Under the pieces are notes generated by a model, which saw only the letters and a list, made by a program, of their open reading frames with translations, was not told the DNA's origin and ran no database searches. The position numbers and the translations under genes were made by a program. Shown in pieces: positions 1 through 8,011 of a stretch of DNA of 64,000 nt (positions within the stretch are counted from its first letter, which is position 1; every line of letters begins with the position of its first letter). The DNA comes from Mycobacterium sp. SMC-8 (GTDB lineage Bacteria; Actinomycetota; Actinomycetes; Mycobacteriales; Mycobacteriaceae): positions 1,302,001 to 1,366,000 of the forward strand of contig NZ_CP079865.1 in the NCBI RefSeq assembly GCF_025263565.1, written 5' to 3'.

Positions 1-51
1 CAAACGGTGCAGCACCTGATCGCGCAACCGGTCGTCGTAGGAGATCGTCAC
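1..51 (-). CDS. Partial N-terminus of an unidentified protein
   Basis: A GTG at 51 opens a frame that runs off the left edge after 17 codons (starting M-T-I-S-Y-D-D-R-L-R-D). It lies 39 bases beyond the stop of the ketosynthase-like gene on the same strand, so it could be the next gene of that operon. The short charged N-terminus resembles DUF59/metal-sulfur cluster assembly proteins, but 17 residues are not enough to assign a family. Only the open frame and its position are seen. Confidence 0.3.
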   Translation of the reverse strand, partial: MTISYDDRLRDQVLHRL

Positions 52-90
52 GGCTCGAGGGTAAACACAGGGCCTTTCAGCAGGCGTTGG

Positions 91-1344
91 TCAGTCGCTG
101 CCGAAGAGCAGCGCCACGTTGTGCCCGCCGAAGCCGAAGGTTCCGCTCAGCGCGCAGCCCAGCGGGGCCCGGCGAGGGGCGCCCGCGACGACGTCGAGAT
201 CGATCTCGGGGTCGATGGTCTCCAGATTCAGCGTCGGCGGGATCACCGCGTCGCGCAATGCCTGCACCGTCAGCACCGCCTCCACCGCCCCGGATGCTCC
301 CATCGAATGACCGAGCGCCGCTTTCGGCGCCCACACCGCCGGATGGTGGCTACCGAAAACCTTGCCGAGCGCACGCGCTTCGGACAGGTCTCCGTCCCGC
401 GTCCCCGCGGCGTGGGCGTTGACATGGTCCACCTCGTCGGCCGCGACCCCGCCGAGACGCAGGGCCCGGCTGATCGCGGACGCGGCGAGCTCGCCCTCCG
501 GATCGGGTTCGAAGGCGTCGTGGGCGTCAGCGGTCACGCCGACACCGAGCATCCGCGCCAGCACCCGGGCGTTCCTCGCCCGCGCATGCTCCTCGGATTC
601 GAGCAGCAGCAGCGCGCCGGCCTCGCCGAACACCATGCCGTCGCGCGAGGCGTCGAACGGTTTGCACGCCGCCTCGGGATGCTCGTTGTCGTGCGCGAGC
701 AGCCCCTGGTTGTAGAACGCCGCGATCGGCACCGCCTCGATCCTGGACTCCACACCACCGCAGATCGCCATGTCGGCCTCCCCGAGTGTGATCAGCCGCC
801 ACGCCTCGGCCACCGCCGCCGCACCGGACGCGTCGGCGGCCATCGGGGCGATGACCCCGGCTTTGGCCTGGCGGTCCAGGCCTACGGCCGCGGCCGGGGC
901 GTTCGGCATGTGCATCTGCACGGCCAGCGGCGACACGGCCCGCATCCCGCGGGAACGGAAGTCGTCATAGGCCGTGACCAGATCGCGGGTGCTTCCGAAC
1001 GCATGGCTGATCGAGACGAGCAGGCGGCTGGTGTCGATGTCGGGCGTTCCGGCCTGGTCCCACAACCGGCGGTTGAGCACCAGAGCCATCTTCTGCATGT
1101 AGGACAGCCGGCGGATCTCGACCTTGCTCAGCTGGGGGTCGAACTCCTCGGTCAGCTGGCCACCGATCCGGACGGGCAGGTCGAACTCCTCGACGAAGGG
1201 CGCGTCGATGGTGCGGACACCGCTTCGGCCGGCGATCAGGCCGTCCCACGTCTGTTCGGCATCGGCGGCCAGGGCCGTGGTGGAGGCGACCGCTGTCACC
1301 ACCACGCCCGGACGCCCGTCACGTCGGTCAAAGGGACCAGCCAT
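91..1344 (-). CDS. KasA/KasB-like beta-ketoacyl-ACP synthase with Cys-to-Asp active site
   Basis: The thiolase-fold ketosynthase matches mycobacterial KasA/KasB over its whole length, with shared stretches such as DDPFVEEFDLPVRIGG-like, LGEADxAICGGVE and TLNLETIDPEIDLDVVAG. Active KAS enzymes elongate acyl-ACP in FAS-II for mycolic acids, using a Cys nucleophile and two His. Both His are present (N-A-H-A-A-G-T and A-L-G-H-S-M-G). The nucleophile motif, normally A-C-A-S-G, reads A-D-A-S-G: the codon at 834-832 is GAC, Asp177 when counted from a GTG at 1362. Condensation is therefore unlikely, and a decarboxylating or structural role is possible by analogy with KSQ and chain-length-factor proteins. 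The start could be ATG 1344, GTG 1356 or GTG 1362; I use the ATG. Confidence 0.85.
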   Translation of the reverse strand: MAGPFDRRDGRPGVVVTAVASTTALAADAEQTWDGLIAGRSGVRTIDAPFVEEFDLPVRIGGQLTEEFDPQLSKVEIRRLSYMQKMALVLNRRLWDQAGTPDIDTSRLLVSISHAFGSTRDLVTAYDDFRSRGMRAVSPLAVQMHMPNAPAAAVGLDRQAKAGVIAPMAADASGAAAVAEAWRLITLGEADMAICGGVESRIEAVPIAAFYNQGLLAHDNEHPEAACKPFDASRDGMVFGEAGALLLLESEEHARARNARVLARMLGVGVTADAHDAFEPDPEGELAASAISRALRLGGVAADEVDHVNAHAAGTRDGDLSEARALGKVFGSHHPAVWAPKAALGHSMGASGAVEAVLTVQALRDAVIPPTLNLETIDPEIDLDVVAGAPRRAPLGCALSGTFGFGGHNVALLFGSD

Positions 1345-1404
1345 CGTTCGCGTCACCCCCACTTATTCCGGTCGGAGACCTCTCACCTCACTCGAGGTTA
1401 AACG

Positions 1405-1440
1405 CACACGGCCGGCACGGGTGTCCCGTGCCGGCCTGTG
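1405..1440 (-). terminator. Strong hairpin downstream of the ferritin-like gene
   Basis: A perfect 12-bp stem (1410-1421 with 1425-1436, core GGCCGGCACGGG) closes on a TGT loop. It extends by four more pairs past a one-base bulge. It sits 12 bases after the stop of the gene at 1452-2453 and upstream of the ketosynthase gene on the same strand, so it most likely ends transcription of the former. There is no long U-run, as is common in mycobacterial terminators. Confidence 0.75.
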
Positions 1441-1451
1441 GCGTGGAAGCG

Positions 1452-2453
1452 TCAGCTGATGCCGACCACCTCCTGCGCGATGGCGGCCAGGCGGGTCTGC
1501 GCCGCGGACACCACACGCTGGCGGTTCTTGTGGGCTTCCTCGTAGGCCACGATGATGCGGATATCGGCCGGATCGGTGAGGTCCTTCACGGCGTTGGCCG
1601 CATCGTTGACGTTGAGTTCGTCGTAGCCGGCGATCGGCAGCTCCTCGGGCTCGAGGATGCCGGTCGCACCGCGCGCGGCGTGGATCAGGTCGGCGGCGTC
1701 TTCGGCGCCCTGTTCGCGGGTGATGCGCTCGGCGGCCTGCAGCGCCCCGTCGCGGGCCCCGGCGAGAGCCTTGGCGGCCACATCACCGGTCTGCGAGCCG
1801 CGCTCGACCAGGTCGGCGACCGTCGGACGCACCGAACGGATCGCTTCGGCGACACGCTCCGCGCCGCGGGTCGACCACGTGAACGGCAGGTTCGCGAGCT
1901 TGACGGCCAACCCGGCCGCTGCCTGCAGCGGCGTCCGGCGCAGCGCCGCCGGACCGCCGAGGGCGTCCTCGGCGAGCACGGTCGTCAGCCACTCCACGGT
2001 CGCAGAGTGCGCGGTGATCAGGCGTCCGGCCAACTGCTCGACGTCCTGCTCCTTCGCGGCGACGGCGAGCGCCTTGACGTAGCGCGACCGGTCCAGCAGC
2101 TGGCCTTCGAGCGCGAGGTCACCGAGCAGCGCCTCGTCGAACGGCTCGGCCTGCTCGGTCAGCGCCTTCACCGCAGCGGCGGCGCGACCCAGGAACGGTC
2201 CGATGATGTCCGGGAAACCACCCAGCTCGCGAATCGCCTTCTCGATCGCTTCGGCGCGGATCTTGGCGTTCTCGGCGTTCTGGGTCAGTTCACGCCGCAC
2301 GGCGTCCGTGCGGGCCTGGGAGACCCTGGTCTCGGCGACCTGGATCTCGGTGTGGGTCAGGTCCAGCACGGTGCGTAGCTGCGCGATCAGTGTGGCCTTG
2401 ATGGATTCGGTCGATTCGACATTCCTCGTCGGTGCGGCCATGTAGTTGTTCAC
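1452..2453 (-). CDS. Ferritin-like-fold helical protein, function unknown
   Basis: This predicted soluble protein of 333 residues is almost entirely alpha-helical and has no signal peptide. The N-terminal two thirds looks like a ferritin-like or apolipoprotein-like helical bundle. The C-terminal 60 residues hold a conserved-looking block (AGYDELNVNDAANAVKDL, then DPADIRIIVAYEEAHKNR). Similar mycobacterial proteins are usually annotated only as ferritin-like domain proteins. I do not see a clear pair of ExxH iron-binding motifs, so metal storage is not demonstrated. It is followed by a strong hairpin terminator and appears monocistronic. An alternative start is Met5. Confidence 0.7.
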   Translation of the reverse strand: MNNYMAAPTRNVESTESIKATLIAQLRTVLDLTHTEIQVAETRVSQARTDAVRRELTQNAENAKIRAEAIEKAIRELGGFPDIIGPFLGRAAAAVKALTEQAEPFDEALLGDLALEGQLLDRSRYVKALAVAAKEQDVEQLAGRLITAHSATVEWLTTVLAEDALGGPAALRRTPLQAAAGLAVKLANLPFTWSTRGAERVAEAIRSVRPTVADLVERGSQTGDVAAKALAGARDGALQAAERITREQGAEDAADLIHAARGATGILEPEELPIAGYDELNVNDAANAVKDLTDPADIRIIVAYEEAHKNRQRVVSAAQTRLAAIAQEVVGIS

Positions 2454-2669
2454 CCCTTGTCTGAGATTGCATTGCTGCGATTTCTTCAGCGCTGTGGTGC
2501 GCTCGCTCCTCCGGTTACCCGACCGGCCGGGGTGTCATCGCGTTCTGCGCCCGATGTGAAAAACCCTGCAATACGTGTGGGTTGGCGCGCTGAACGGGTA
2601 CACCTGCCCGGCTGGAGACGGCGGTCACCCGGTTTGACCGCCCTCCACGTGGGTAAATACGCCGACGTG

Positions 2670-3680
2670 ATGCCGACGCTGGTGCAACCCCGATTGCCTG
2701 AACCCCGTGGTCCGATCTCGCTGTCAGTGCTCGAGCAGTTGGCCGAGCGCGCCCCGCTGCGTTATCTGACCCGCGTCGAGACCTCGCTGGCCGACGCCGA
2801 CCCCGCCGGGCTGGACCTTCAGCTCGCGCTCTACGTCTGCTATGAGCTGCACTACCGGGGCTTCGCCGGGGTAGACGCCAACTGGGAGTGGAACGCCGGA
2901 TTGCTGTATTTGCGCGGGCGCCTCGAAGAGCTGTTTCTCGAAGACGTCCGCAGGGGTGTCGGCGAGATCGAGCCCGACGTGTCGGCACTCGAAGAGCTCG
3001 ACAAGCTCTGCGTGGAGCCCGTGAACGGCAGCGGCCCGTCATACCACCTGCGCGACAAGGGCACCTGGGAGCAGATGCGGGAGTACTTTGCGCATCGCTC
3101 GCTGTATCACCTCAAGGAGGGAGATCCGCACGCCTGGGCGATTCCGCGGTTGACCGGCCAGGCCAAGGCCTCGTTCGTCGCCGTCGAATTCGACGAGTTC
3201 GGCGCGGGCAAGGGTGCGCGCCTGCACCAGCAGCTGTTCGCCGACCTGATGGCCGCCGCCGGGCTGGACACCACCTACCTCGGCTACCTCGGGGACGTGC
3301 CGGCCGAAACGCTGGCCGTGGTGAACCTGATGTCGATGTTCGGCCTGCACCGGCGGCTACGGGGTTGTGCGGTAGGGCATTTCGCCGCCACCGAGGTGAC
3401 GTCCCCGCCGGGATCGCGCCGCATGGTGCAGGCGCTGCAGCGGTTGGGTGCGCCGCAGGAGTGCTGGGCGTTCTACGCCGAGCACGTCGAAGCCGATGCG
3501 GTGCACGAGCAGGTGGTGCGCACCGATGTGGTCGGCGACCTGGTCGCCCGGGAGCCGGAACTCGACCGGGACGTGGTCTTCGGCATCCGCGCCTTCGACC
3601 TGGTCGAGAACCGGCTGGCCGATCACCTCATGCAGTGCTGGCGCGGCGGGCGGTCGTCACTGCGCCGCCCCCTGGACTGA
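2670..3680 (+). CDS. Iron-containing redox enzyme, heme-oxygenase-like fold
   Basis: About 336 residues. It resembles the Haem_oxygenas_2 / heme-oxygenase-like diiron (HDO) family, which uses two irons bound by Glu, His and Asp residues for oxidative chemistry on varied substrates. Candidate ligands are in YELHYRGF, EYFAHRSLYHLKEGDPHAW, EFDEFGAGKGARLHQQLF and VEADAVHE, spaced as expected for this fold. I start at ATG 2670; the upstream in-frame extension to 2457 is basic and low quality. The 3' end overlaps the convergent CDGSH gene by 24 bases. The reaction cannot be deduced. Confidence 0.8.
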   Translation: MPTLVQPRLPEPRGPISLSVLEQLAERAPLRYLTRVETSLADADPAGLDLQLALYVCYELHYRGFAGVDANWEWNAGLLYLRGRLEELFLEDVRRGVGEIEPDVSALEELDKLCVEPVNGSGPSYHLRDKGTWEQMREYFAHRSLYHLKEGDPHAWAIPRLTGQAKASFVAVEFDEFGAGKGARLHQQLFADLMAAAGLDTTYLGYLGDVPAETLAVVNLMSMFGLHRRLRGCAVGHFAATEVTSPPGSRRMVQALQRLGAPQECWAFYAEHVEADAVHEQVVRTDVVGDLVAREPELDRDVVFGIRAFDLVENRLADHLMQCWRGGRSSLRRPLD

Positions 3681-3884
3681 TTCGCAGGCCTGCTCACCGG
3701 CGCGCGCCCGGCGCCGGTGACTGGTGTCGCACAGCGGGTAGGTCTTCGATCTGCGGCATGCGCAGATCGCCACCATGAAGCGATCGGATTCCACGGTGCT
3801 TCCGTCGGGAAGCTCGATGCAGACCGGGCCTTCGACCATCACCGGTCCGCCGGGCACGACGCGGACCACCCGCGCCTCGGTCAC
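3657..3884 (-). CDS. CDGSH iron-sulfur domain protein
   Basis: A 75-residue protein with the full CDGSH signature C-x-C-x2-S-x3-P-x-C-D-x2-H (CACRRSKTYPLCDTSH), which in known family members ligates a [2Fe-2S] cluster with three Cys and one His. The preceding segment (PGGPVMVEGPVCIELPDGS) is typical of bacterial members. The GTG start at 3884 overlaps the TGA of the upstream methyltransferase as GTGA, so the two are probably translationally coupled. The convergent heme-oxygenase-fold gene overlaps its 3' end. A role in electron transfer or Fe-S handling is inferred from the family. Confidence 0.85.
   Translation of the reverse strand: MTEARVVRVVPGGPVMVEGPVCIELPDGSTVESDRFMVAICACRRSKTYPLCDTSHRRRARAGEQACESVQGAAQ
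3695..3719 (+). terminator. GC-rich hairpin 14 bases after the heme-oxygenase-fold gene
   Basis: A perfect 9-bp stem CACCGGCGC/GCGCCGGTG with a 7-base loop. It follows the stop codon at 3680 and lies inside the coding sequence of the convergent CDGSH gene. It is a plausible factor-independent terminator without a U-run. Confidence 0.5.
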
Positions 3885-4573
3885 GGCGCGTCCGCGCGGA
3901 CGACGACGATGCGCTCCTGCCTGCTGCCGCGCGGCAGCAGGCCGGCCTTCATCAGCCACGGCGCACGCGCCATCATCACCGGACCAAATGGAATAAGTTG
4001 CTGCGCAATGACTTCGGCCCGCATACCCTGGGCCCGCAAGTCGCTGAGCGTGCGCTTGACGTTCGAGCATTCCGAATGCACGATCAGCATGGTGCCACCC
4101 TCGTTCAGCAGCAGAGGCGCTGCCGCACACAGTGGGTCGAGCACCATCCGGCCGTCGGGGCCGGCATCCCAGGCCCGTGACGGACCGGCCATGGCCGGGA
4201 TCTCCTCGCCGTCCACGTCGGGAGCCTTCGGGACATACGGCGGATTGGCGAGCACAACGTCATAGGGGCCGAATTCCACCGCGCGTGCCCATGATCCGCG
4301 GTGCACGTCGATGTCCACCCCGGCTGCGAGCGCATCTAAGCGGGTGCGTTGCACGGCCTTCGGACAGATGTCGAATGCCGTCACCTCGGCGGCGCCGGAA
4401 GCGGCGGCGGCGATGGCGACGACACCGCTGCCGGTACAGAGGTCGGCGACCCGTGCTCCGGGCAACACGCCGGCCGCGACGGCGGCGTCGATCAGCAGCT
4501 GCGAATCCTCTTGCGGGGGATAGACCTCGGCTCCGAGTTCCGGTGCCTCGAATTCGGTATATGCGCTCGTCAC
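3881..4573 (-). CDS. HemK2/MTQ2-type SAM-dependent methyltransferase
   Basis: About 230 residues. It is a class I methyltransferase with motif I ADLCTGSGVVAIAAA and the catalytic NPPY motif (VLANPPYVPKAPD) that defines N-methyltransferases of glutamine, adenine and similar planar substrates. The N-terminal VYPPQEDSQLL is characteristic of the HemK2/MTQ2 branch, which modifies release-factor-like or lysine substrates; the bacterial substrate is not known. The GTG start at 4573 excludes an unrelated upstream extension that overlaps the divergent gene at 4643. The stop overlaps the CDGSH gene start (GTGA). Confidence 0.85.
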   Translation of the reverse strand: MTSAYTEFEAPELGAEVYPPQEDSQLLIDAAVAAGVLPGARVADLCTGSGVVAIAAAASGAAEVTAFDICPKAVQRTRLDALAAGVDIDVHRGSWARAVEFGPYDVVLANPPYVPKAPDVDGEEIPAMAGPSRAWDAGPDGRMVLDPLCAAAPLLLNEGGTMLIVHSECSNVKRTLSDLRAQGMRAEVIAQQLIPFGPVMMARAPWLMKAGLLPRGSRQERIVVVRADAP

Positions 4574-4642
4574 GGATCTTTGATGCCCAATTCCCGCACG
4601 TCCAAACGTTTGTCCTGATCGGCGGTGGGAACCCCACGCACC

Positions 4643-4897
4643 ATGAGCATCTGCGACACCTGCGGCAACGACTACGACAAGGCCTTCACCGTGACGTTCC
4701 ACGACGGGCGGAACGCGACGTTCGACAGTGTCGAGTGTGCGGCGGCTGCGCTGGCCCCAGAGTGCGGGCACTGCGGTTGCCGCATCCTCGGCCACGGGAT
4801 CGAGACCGACGAAGGCATCTTCTGCTGCGCCCACTGCGCCCGCAAGGACACCAACGCCGACGTCAACGACCGCTATCCGGTTCCCGCCGGCGGGTGA
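4643..4897 (+). CDS. Small Cys-rich metal-binding protein, metallothionein-like
   Basis: An 84-residue protein with ten Cys and three His arranged as CxxC near the N-terminus, a single Cys in the middle and a dense CGHCGC...FCCAHC block. The second half resembles the bacterial metallothionein (BmtA-like) zinc fold; the first half looks like a small zinc ribbon. Cytosolic, no signal. It is divergent from the HemK2 gene with a 69-bp gap. Zinc or copper buffering is an inference from the Cys pattern. Confidence 0.65.
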   Translation: MSICDTCGNDYDKAFTVTFHDGRNATFDSVECAAAALAPECGHCGCRILGHGIETDEGIFCCAHCARKDTNADVNDRYPVPAGG

Positions 4898-4912
4898 CCC
4901 CCGGCCGGGGCG

Positions 4913-5614
4913 TCAGAGCCGGCCCGCCGCGAATGCCGCGCCCTCGTTGGTCATTCCGTTGACCTGGTAAAGGGCGTGCGCGAAGTTCGGTCCGCCGTCC
5001 GGCGCGCCGTCACAGATGGTGTCACCGGGGGCACACAGCTGAATCGTCTTGTCGGCGTACAGCGGCCCCACGGTGATGGCCGGGGCGCCGAACTTCTGCA
5101 GGAAAGGAGCCGACGGCGTGCCGAAAAGCACCACGGCAGCGACGCGTTCGGCGACCTCCGGCGGCAACGGGGCCGGAGCCGCCGCGGCGGGCACCGAGTC
5201 GGGCACCCTGTCGGAGGTCGCGAAACCCGAGACCACCGCGCCCTGCGAGAAGCCGCCGAGCACCAGGCGGGTGTCGGGACAGTCGACCGACATGGTCTGC
5301 AGCCGGTTGCCCGCGTCGCGGATACCGTCGATGACCGTCTGGGCGAACGCGACGCGATCGCCGAAATTGTTGGCCGCGGGGTAGTTCACCGCGTACACGC
5401 CGACAGAGCGGGGGCCGGCCTGGGCCCGCAGCGAATCGACGAACGCCTGGCCGACCCCACCCACGCCCGGTGCTTCACTGGTACCGCGGGCGAACACCAC
5501 CTCGACATCGGGGCACGCCTGGGCCGCCGCCCCCGGTGACCCCGGCCCTGCGATCGCGGTGAACGCACCCATGACGGCCGCACCGGCGATACCTGCTACT
5601 CGACTCATTCTCAT
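4913..5614 (-). CDS. Secreted cutinase-family serine esterase
   Basis: A 233-residue alpha/beta hydrolase of the cutinase family. The N-terminal signal peptide ends around AAAQA, and the mature protein begins CPDVEVVFARGTSE, the standard cutinase opening. The nucleophile is in GGFSQGA (Ser123 from ATG 5614), and the acid and His are in the GDTICDG and NFAHALY blocks. Mycobacterial members hydrolyse acyl esters or lipids outside the cell. It is convergent with the metallothionein-like gene. Met3 is an alternative start. Confidence 0.9.
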   Translation of the reverse strand: MRMSRVAGIAGAAVMGAFTAIAGPGSPGAAAQACPDVEVVFARGTSEAPGVGGVGQAFVDSLRAQAGPRSVGVYAVNYPAANNFGDRVAFAQTVIDGIRDAGNRLQTMSVDCPDTRLVLGGFSQGAVVSGFATSDRVPDSVPAAAAPAPLPPEVAERVAAVVLFGTPSAPFLQKFGAPAITVGPLYADKTIQLCAPGDTICDGAPDGGPNFAHALYQVNGMTNEGAAFAAGRL

Positions 5615-5655
5615 GGTGTGGTCAGTACCACCGGCTTCGGCCGGTCAAACGGTGG

Positions 5656-5934
5656 TCACTGCCCCTGGTGCGGTGTGGGGCTCTGCGGGGACTCCCACTT
5701 CGACTCAAGCGCCCGCGTCACCCGGGTGTGCCCGGGCAGCTCCGCGTCGAATGTCTGACCGTCGTCGGCCTCCAGCGTGAGCAGCAATCCCTCGTCGGAG
5801 GATGCGCCGTTCGGGTCGATGTGCACGACCTTGTACTGGCAGTCCTGCGCGTCGGGGGCATCCGGCAGCGGCAACGAGATGAGGTCTCCTGGCGCGACCG
5901 AGTCAAGACGGTCGCCGTCTGGCTGGGCAGTCAT
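5656..5934 (-). CDS. Conserved hypothetical protein, 92 aa
   Basis: A small acidic cytosolic protein starting at ATG 5934 (MTAQPDGDRLDSVAPGDL). It has a beta-rich central part (CQYKVVHIDPNG, LLLTLEADDGQTF) and no recognised motif. It is divergent from the PfpI gene with an 82-bp spacer. Codon use looks like its neighbours, so I consider it a real gene of unknown function. Confidence 0.65.
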   Translation of the reverse strand: MTAQPDGDRLDSVAPGDLISLPLPDAPDAQDCQYKVVHIDPNGASSDEGLLLTLEADDGQTFDAELPGHTRVTRALESKWESPQSPTPHQGQ

Positions 5935-6016
5935 AGGACAGACCGTACGCGGCAGGCCCGCGGTTCGATCGCCGGCCAATGGGTATCGCTGCCAGCGAGC
6001 GAGAGGAGTACATGGC

Positions 6017-6574
6017 ATGCCGAATGAGCTGCAGGGCCGCAAGGTTGCTTTCCTGGCCACCGACGGGGTGGAGAAGGTGGAGCTGGAACGGCCCCGTGAG
6101 GCGGTCCACAATGCCGGTGGCACAGTCGAATTGCTGTCGACCAAGGACGGCGAGATCGATGCGCGCAATCATGATCTGGAACCGGCGGGCACGGTCCCGG
6201 TGGATCGCGTCGTCGACGGTGCGCGGGTGGACGAATACGACGCGCTGGTGCTGCCCGGCGGGACGGTCAACGGGGACAAACTACGGCTGAGCGCGGCAGC
6301 GGTCGCGTTCGTCGGCGACTTCGTCCGCTCCGGCAAACCGGTGGCGGCGATCTGTCACGGCCCGTGGGCACTCGTCGAAGCCGACGTCGTCCGGGGCCGC
6401 ACGCTGACGTCGTACCCGAGCCTGCGCACCGACCTGCGCAACGCAGGCGCCACGGTCGTCGACCAGCAGGTGTGCATCGACGGCAACCTGATCACCAGCC
6501 GGTCCCCGAAAGATCTCGACGCGTTCTGTCAGGCCATCACCGACCGGTTCGCGAACACACCTGCCCACACCTGA
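6017..6574 (+). CDS. DJ-1/PfpI family protein
   Basis: A 185-residue class I glutamine amidotransferase-like protein of the PfpI/YhbO type. The nucleophile elbow is AAICHGPWAL (Cys113-His114), with the partner Glu in VEKVELERP near residue 22 and the oxyanion region LVLPGGTVNGDKLR. Related proteins act as stress-response chaperones, deglycases or proteases; the actual substrate is debated. ATG 6017 is chosen because GAGAGGAG at 6001-6008 is a good ribosome-binding site; another ATG at 6012 is out of frame. Confidence 0.88.
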   Translation: MPNELQGRKVAFLATDGVEKVELERPREAVHNAGGTVELLSTKDGEIDARNHDLEPAGTVPVDRVVDGARVDEYDALVLPGGTVNGDKLRLSAAAVAFVGDFVRSGKPVAAICHGPWALVEADVVRGRTLTSYPSLRTDLRNAGATVVDQQVCIDGNLITSRSPKDLDAFCQAITDRFANTPAHT

Positions 6575-6629
6575 GCCGCGGCGTTAACCTGGAGGTCATT
6601 ACCCGGCGTCCGACATATGGGGAGTGCCG

Positions 6630-7004
6630 ATGAACCCGATATCCACGGCCTATCGAGGCCTCACCAAGGTCGCCGACGCCACCACCGCCGTGACGGGTGC
6701 CGTCGGCGGGGCCGCCGTCAACGGCGTGGTCGGCGGCGTGCAGGGAGCGGCCACCGGCGTCCGTGCCGGCCTGAGTAGCGGCAGTCAGTCCTCCGCCGCC
6801 GCGGCGTTGACGCTCGGCGCGATCGGCGCGGCCGGACTGGTCGAATGGCCGGTGCTTCTCACCGTGGGCGGGGCGGCGTTGGTGATACACCAACTGGGCC
6901 ATCGCACCGAGGAAGCGACGGCCGCCCAACAGGATGGGTCGTCGCCGCCCCGGAAGTCGACCACCCGCAAGGCAACGACCGCGCGGCGCGCCCGCTCTCG
7001 GTGA
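6630..7004 (+). CDS. Small Gly/Ala-rich membrane-associated protein, unknown
   Basis: A 124-residue protein with a low-complexity Gly/Ala/Val-rich N-terminal half ([20 protein letters not shown]). Two hydrophobic segments follow ([18 protein letters not shown] and [15 protein letters not shown]), then a strongly basic tail ([14 protein letters not shown]). GGGGAG precedes ATG 6630 by 5 bases; GTG 6624 is an alternative. The TGA overlaps the GTG of the RNase Z gene, so the two are co-translated. No family recognised. Confidence 0.7.
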   Translation: MNPISTAYRGLTKVADATTAVTGAVGGAAVNGVVGGVQGAATGVRAGLSSGSQSSAAAALTLGAIGAAGLVEWPVLLTVGGAALVIHQLGHRTEEATAAQQDGSSPPRKSTTRKATTARRARSR

Positions 7005-7924
7005 CAGGGGCGACCGGCAGAGAACTGGTCGTCCTCGGCACCGCCAGCCAGGTCCCCACCCGGCATCGCCACCACAACGGATACCTGCTGCGCTGGGACG
7101 ACGAGGGGCTGCTCTTCGATCCCGGTGAGGGAACCCAGCGGCAGATGCTGCTCGCCGGTGTGCCGGTCTCGGCCGTGACCCGGCTGTGCCTGACCCATTT
7201 TCACGGCGACCACTGCCTCGGGGTGCCGGGCGTCATCCAGCGGCTGTCGCTGGACGGGGTCACGCGGCCCGTGGAGGCCACCTACCCCGCCTCGGGGCGC
7301 GAGTACTTCGCGCGGCTGCGGCAAGCCAGCGCCTTCCACGACGTCACCGACATCCGGGAAAACCCGGTGTCGACCGACGGCGTGATCGCCGCCGGGCCGT
7401 TCGGCCGCCTGGAGGCCCGCCGGCTGGACCACCCCGTGGAGGCCATCGGCTACCGACTCGTCGAGGACGACCGGCCGCAGTTCCGGCGGGAGCTGTTGGA
7501 GCACTTCGGCATCACCGGACCGGCCGTCGGGGAGCTGCGGCGCGCCGGTGTCCTCGAGACCGGCGCGGGGTCGGTGCGACTGGCCGATGTCACCCGGCTC
7601 CGGCGCGGACAGCGCTTCGCCTTCGTGATGGGCACCCGGCTGTGTGACGCGGTCTACGCGCTCGCCGACGGCGCTGACCTCCTCGTCATCGAAGCGACCT
7701 TCCTGGAGCGCGACGCCGACCTGGCCGCCCGCCACGGCCACCTCACCGTCAGGCAAGCCGCGGGGGTGGCCGCCGACTGCGGCGTGCGGCGTCTGGTGCT
7801 CACCCATTTTTCGCAGCGCTACCCCGATACCGACGAGCACCGGCACGAGGCACGGGAGGTGTTCGACGGCGATCTCGTCATCGCCGAGGAACTGACCCGG
7901 ATTGAGGTGCCCCGGCGCGGGTAG
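7001..7924 (+). CDS. rnz: Ribonuclease Z (MBL fold)
   Basis: A 307-residue metallo-beta-lactamase-fold nuclease that would process the 3' ends of tRNA precursors. The zinc-binding motif is [11 protein letters not shown] (His66, His68, Asp70, His71). Further ligands are in the [27 protein letters not shown] and LTHFSQRY blocks, all typical of RNase Z. The length equals that of classical bacterial RNase Z. The GTG start at 7001 overlaps the previous stop (GTGA). Confidence 0.85.
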   Translation: MTGATGRELVVLGTASQVPTRHRHHNGYLLRWDDEGLLFDPGEGTQRQMLLAGVPVSAVTRLCLTHFHGDHCLGVPGVIQRLSLDGVTRPVEATYPASGREYFARLRQASAFHDVTDIRENPVSTDGVIAAGPFGRLEARRLDHPVEAIGYRLVEDDRPQFRRELLEHFGITGPAVGELRRAGVLETGAGSVRLADVTRLRRGQRFAFVMGTRLCDAVYALADGADLLVIEATFLERDADLAARHGHLTVRQAAGVAADCGVRRLVLTHFSQRYPDTDEHRHEAREVFDGDLVIAEELTRIEVPRRG

Positions 7925-7984
7925 CCGTGAGGACGACCCGGACGTGCCCACCGGCTGAACACCCCGACCGACGATTCGGCGGCA

Positions 7985-8011
7985 CAAATATCGCTGTGCT
8001 ATGCATATTTG
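7985..8011. promoter_or_regulatory. AT-rich inverted repeat at the MFS gene start
   Basis: CAAATAT and ATATTTG form a perfect 7-bp inverted repeat with a 13-base spacer, the outer flanks extending it imperfectly (GGCA / TGCC). It is strikingly AT-rich for this genome and overlaps the proposed start of the MFS gene. It could be an operator or part of an extended promoter; there is no independent evidence of binding. Confidence 0.35.

Noticed and set aside
7..1401. 464-codon plus-strand frame opposite the ketosynthase gene
   Set aside because: The opposite strand encodes a clear KasA/KasB homologue along the whole length; the plus frame is Arg/Gly/His-rich and matches nothing.
1428..2378. 316-codon plus-strand frame opposite the ferritin-like gene
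   Set aside because: Arg/Gly-rich antisense composition; the minus-strand protein has a normal helical composition and a terminator.
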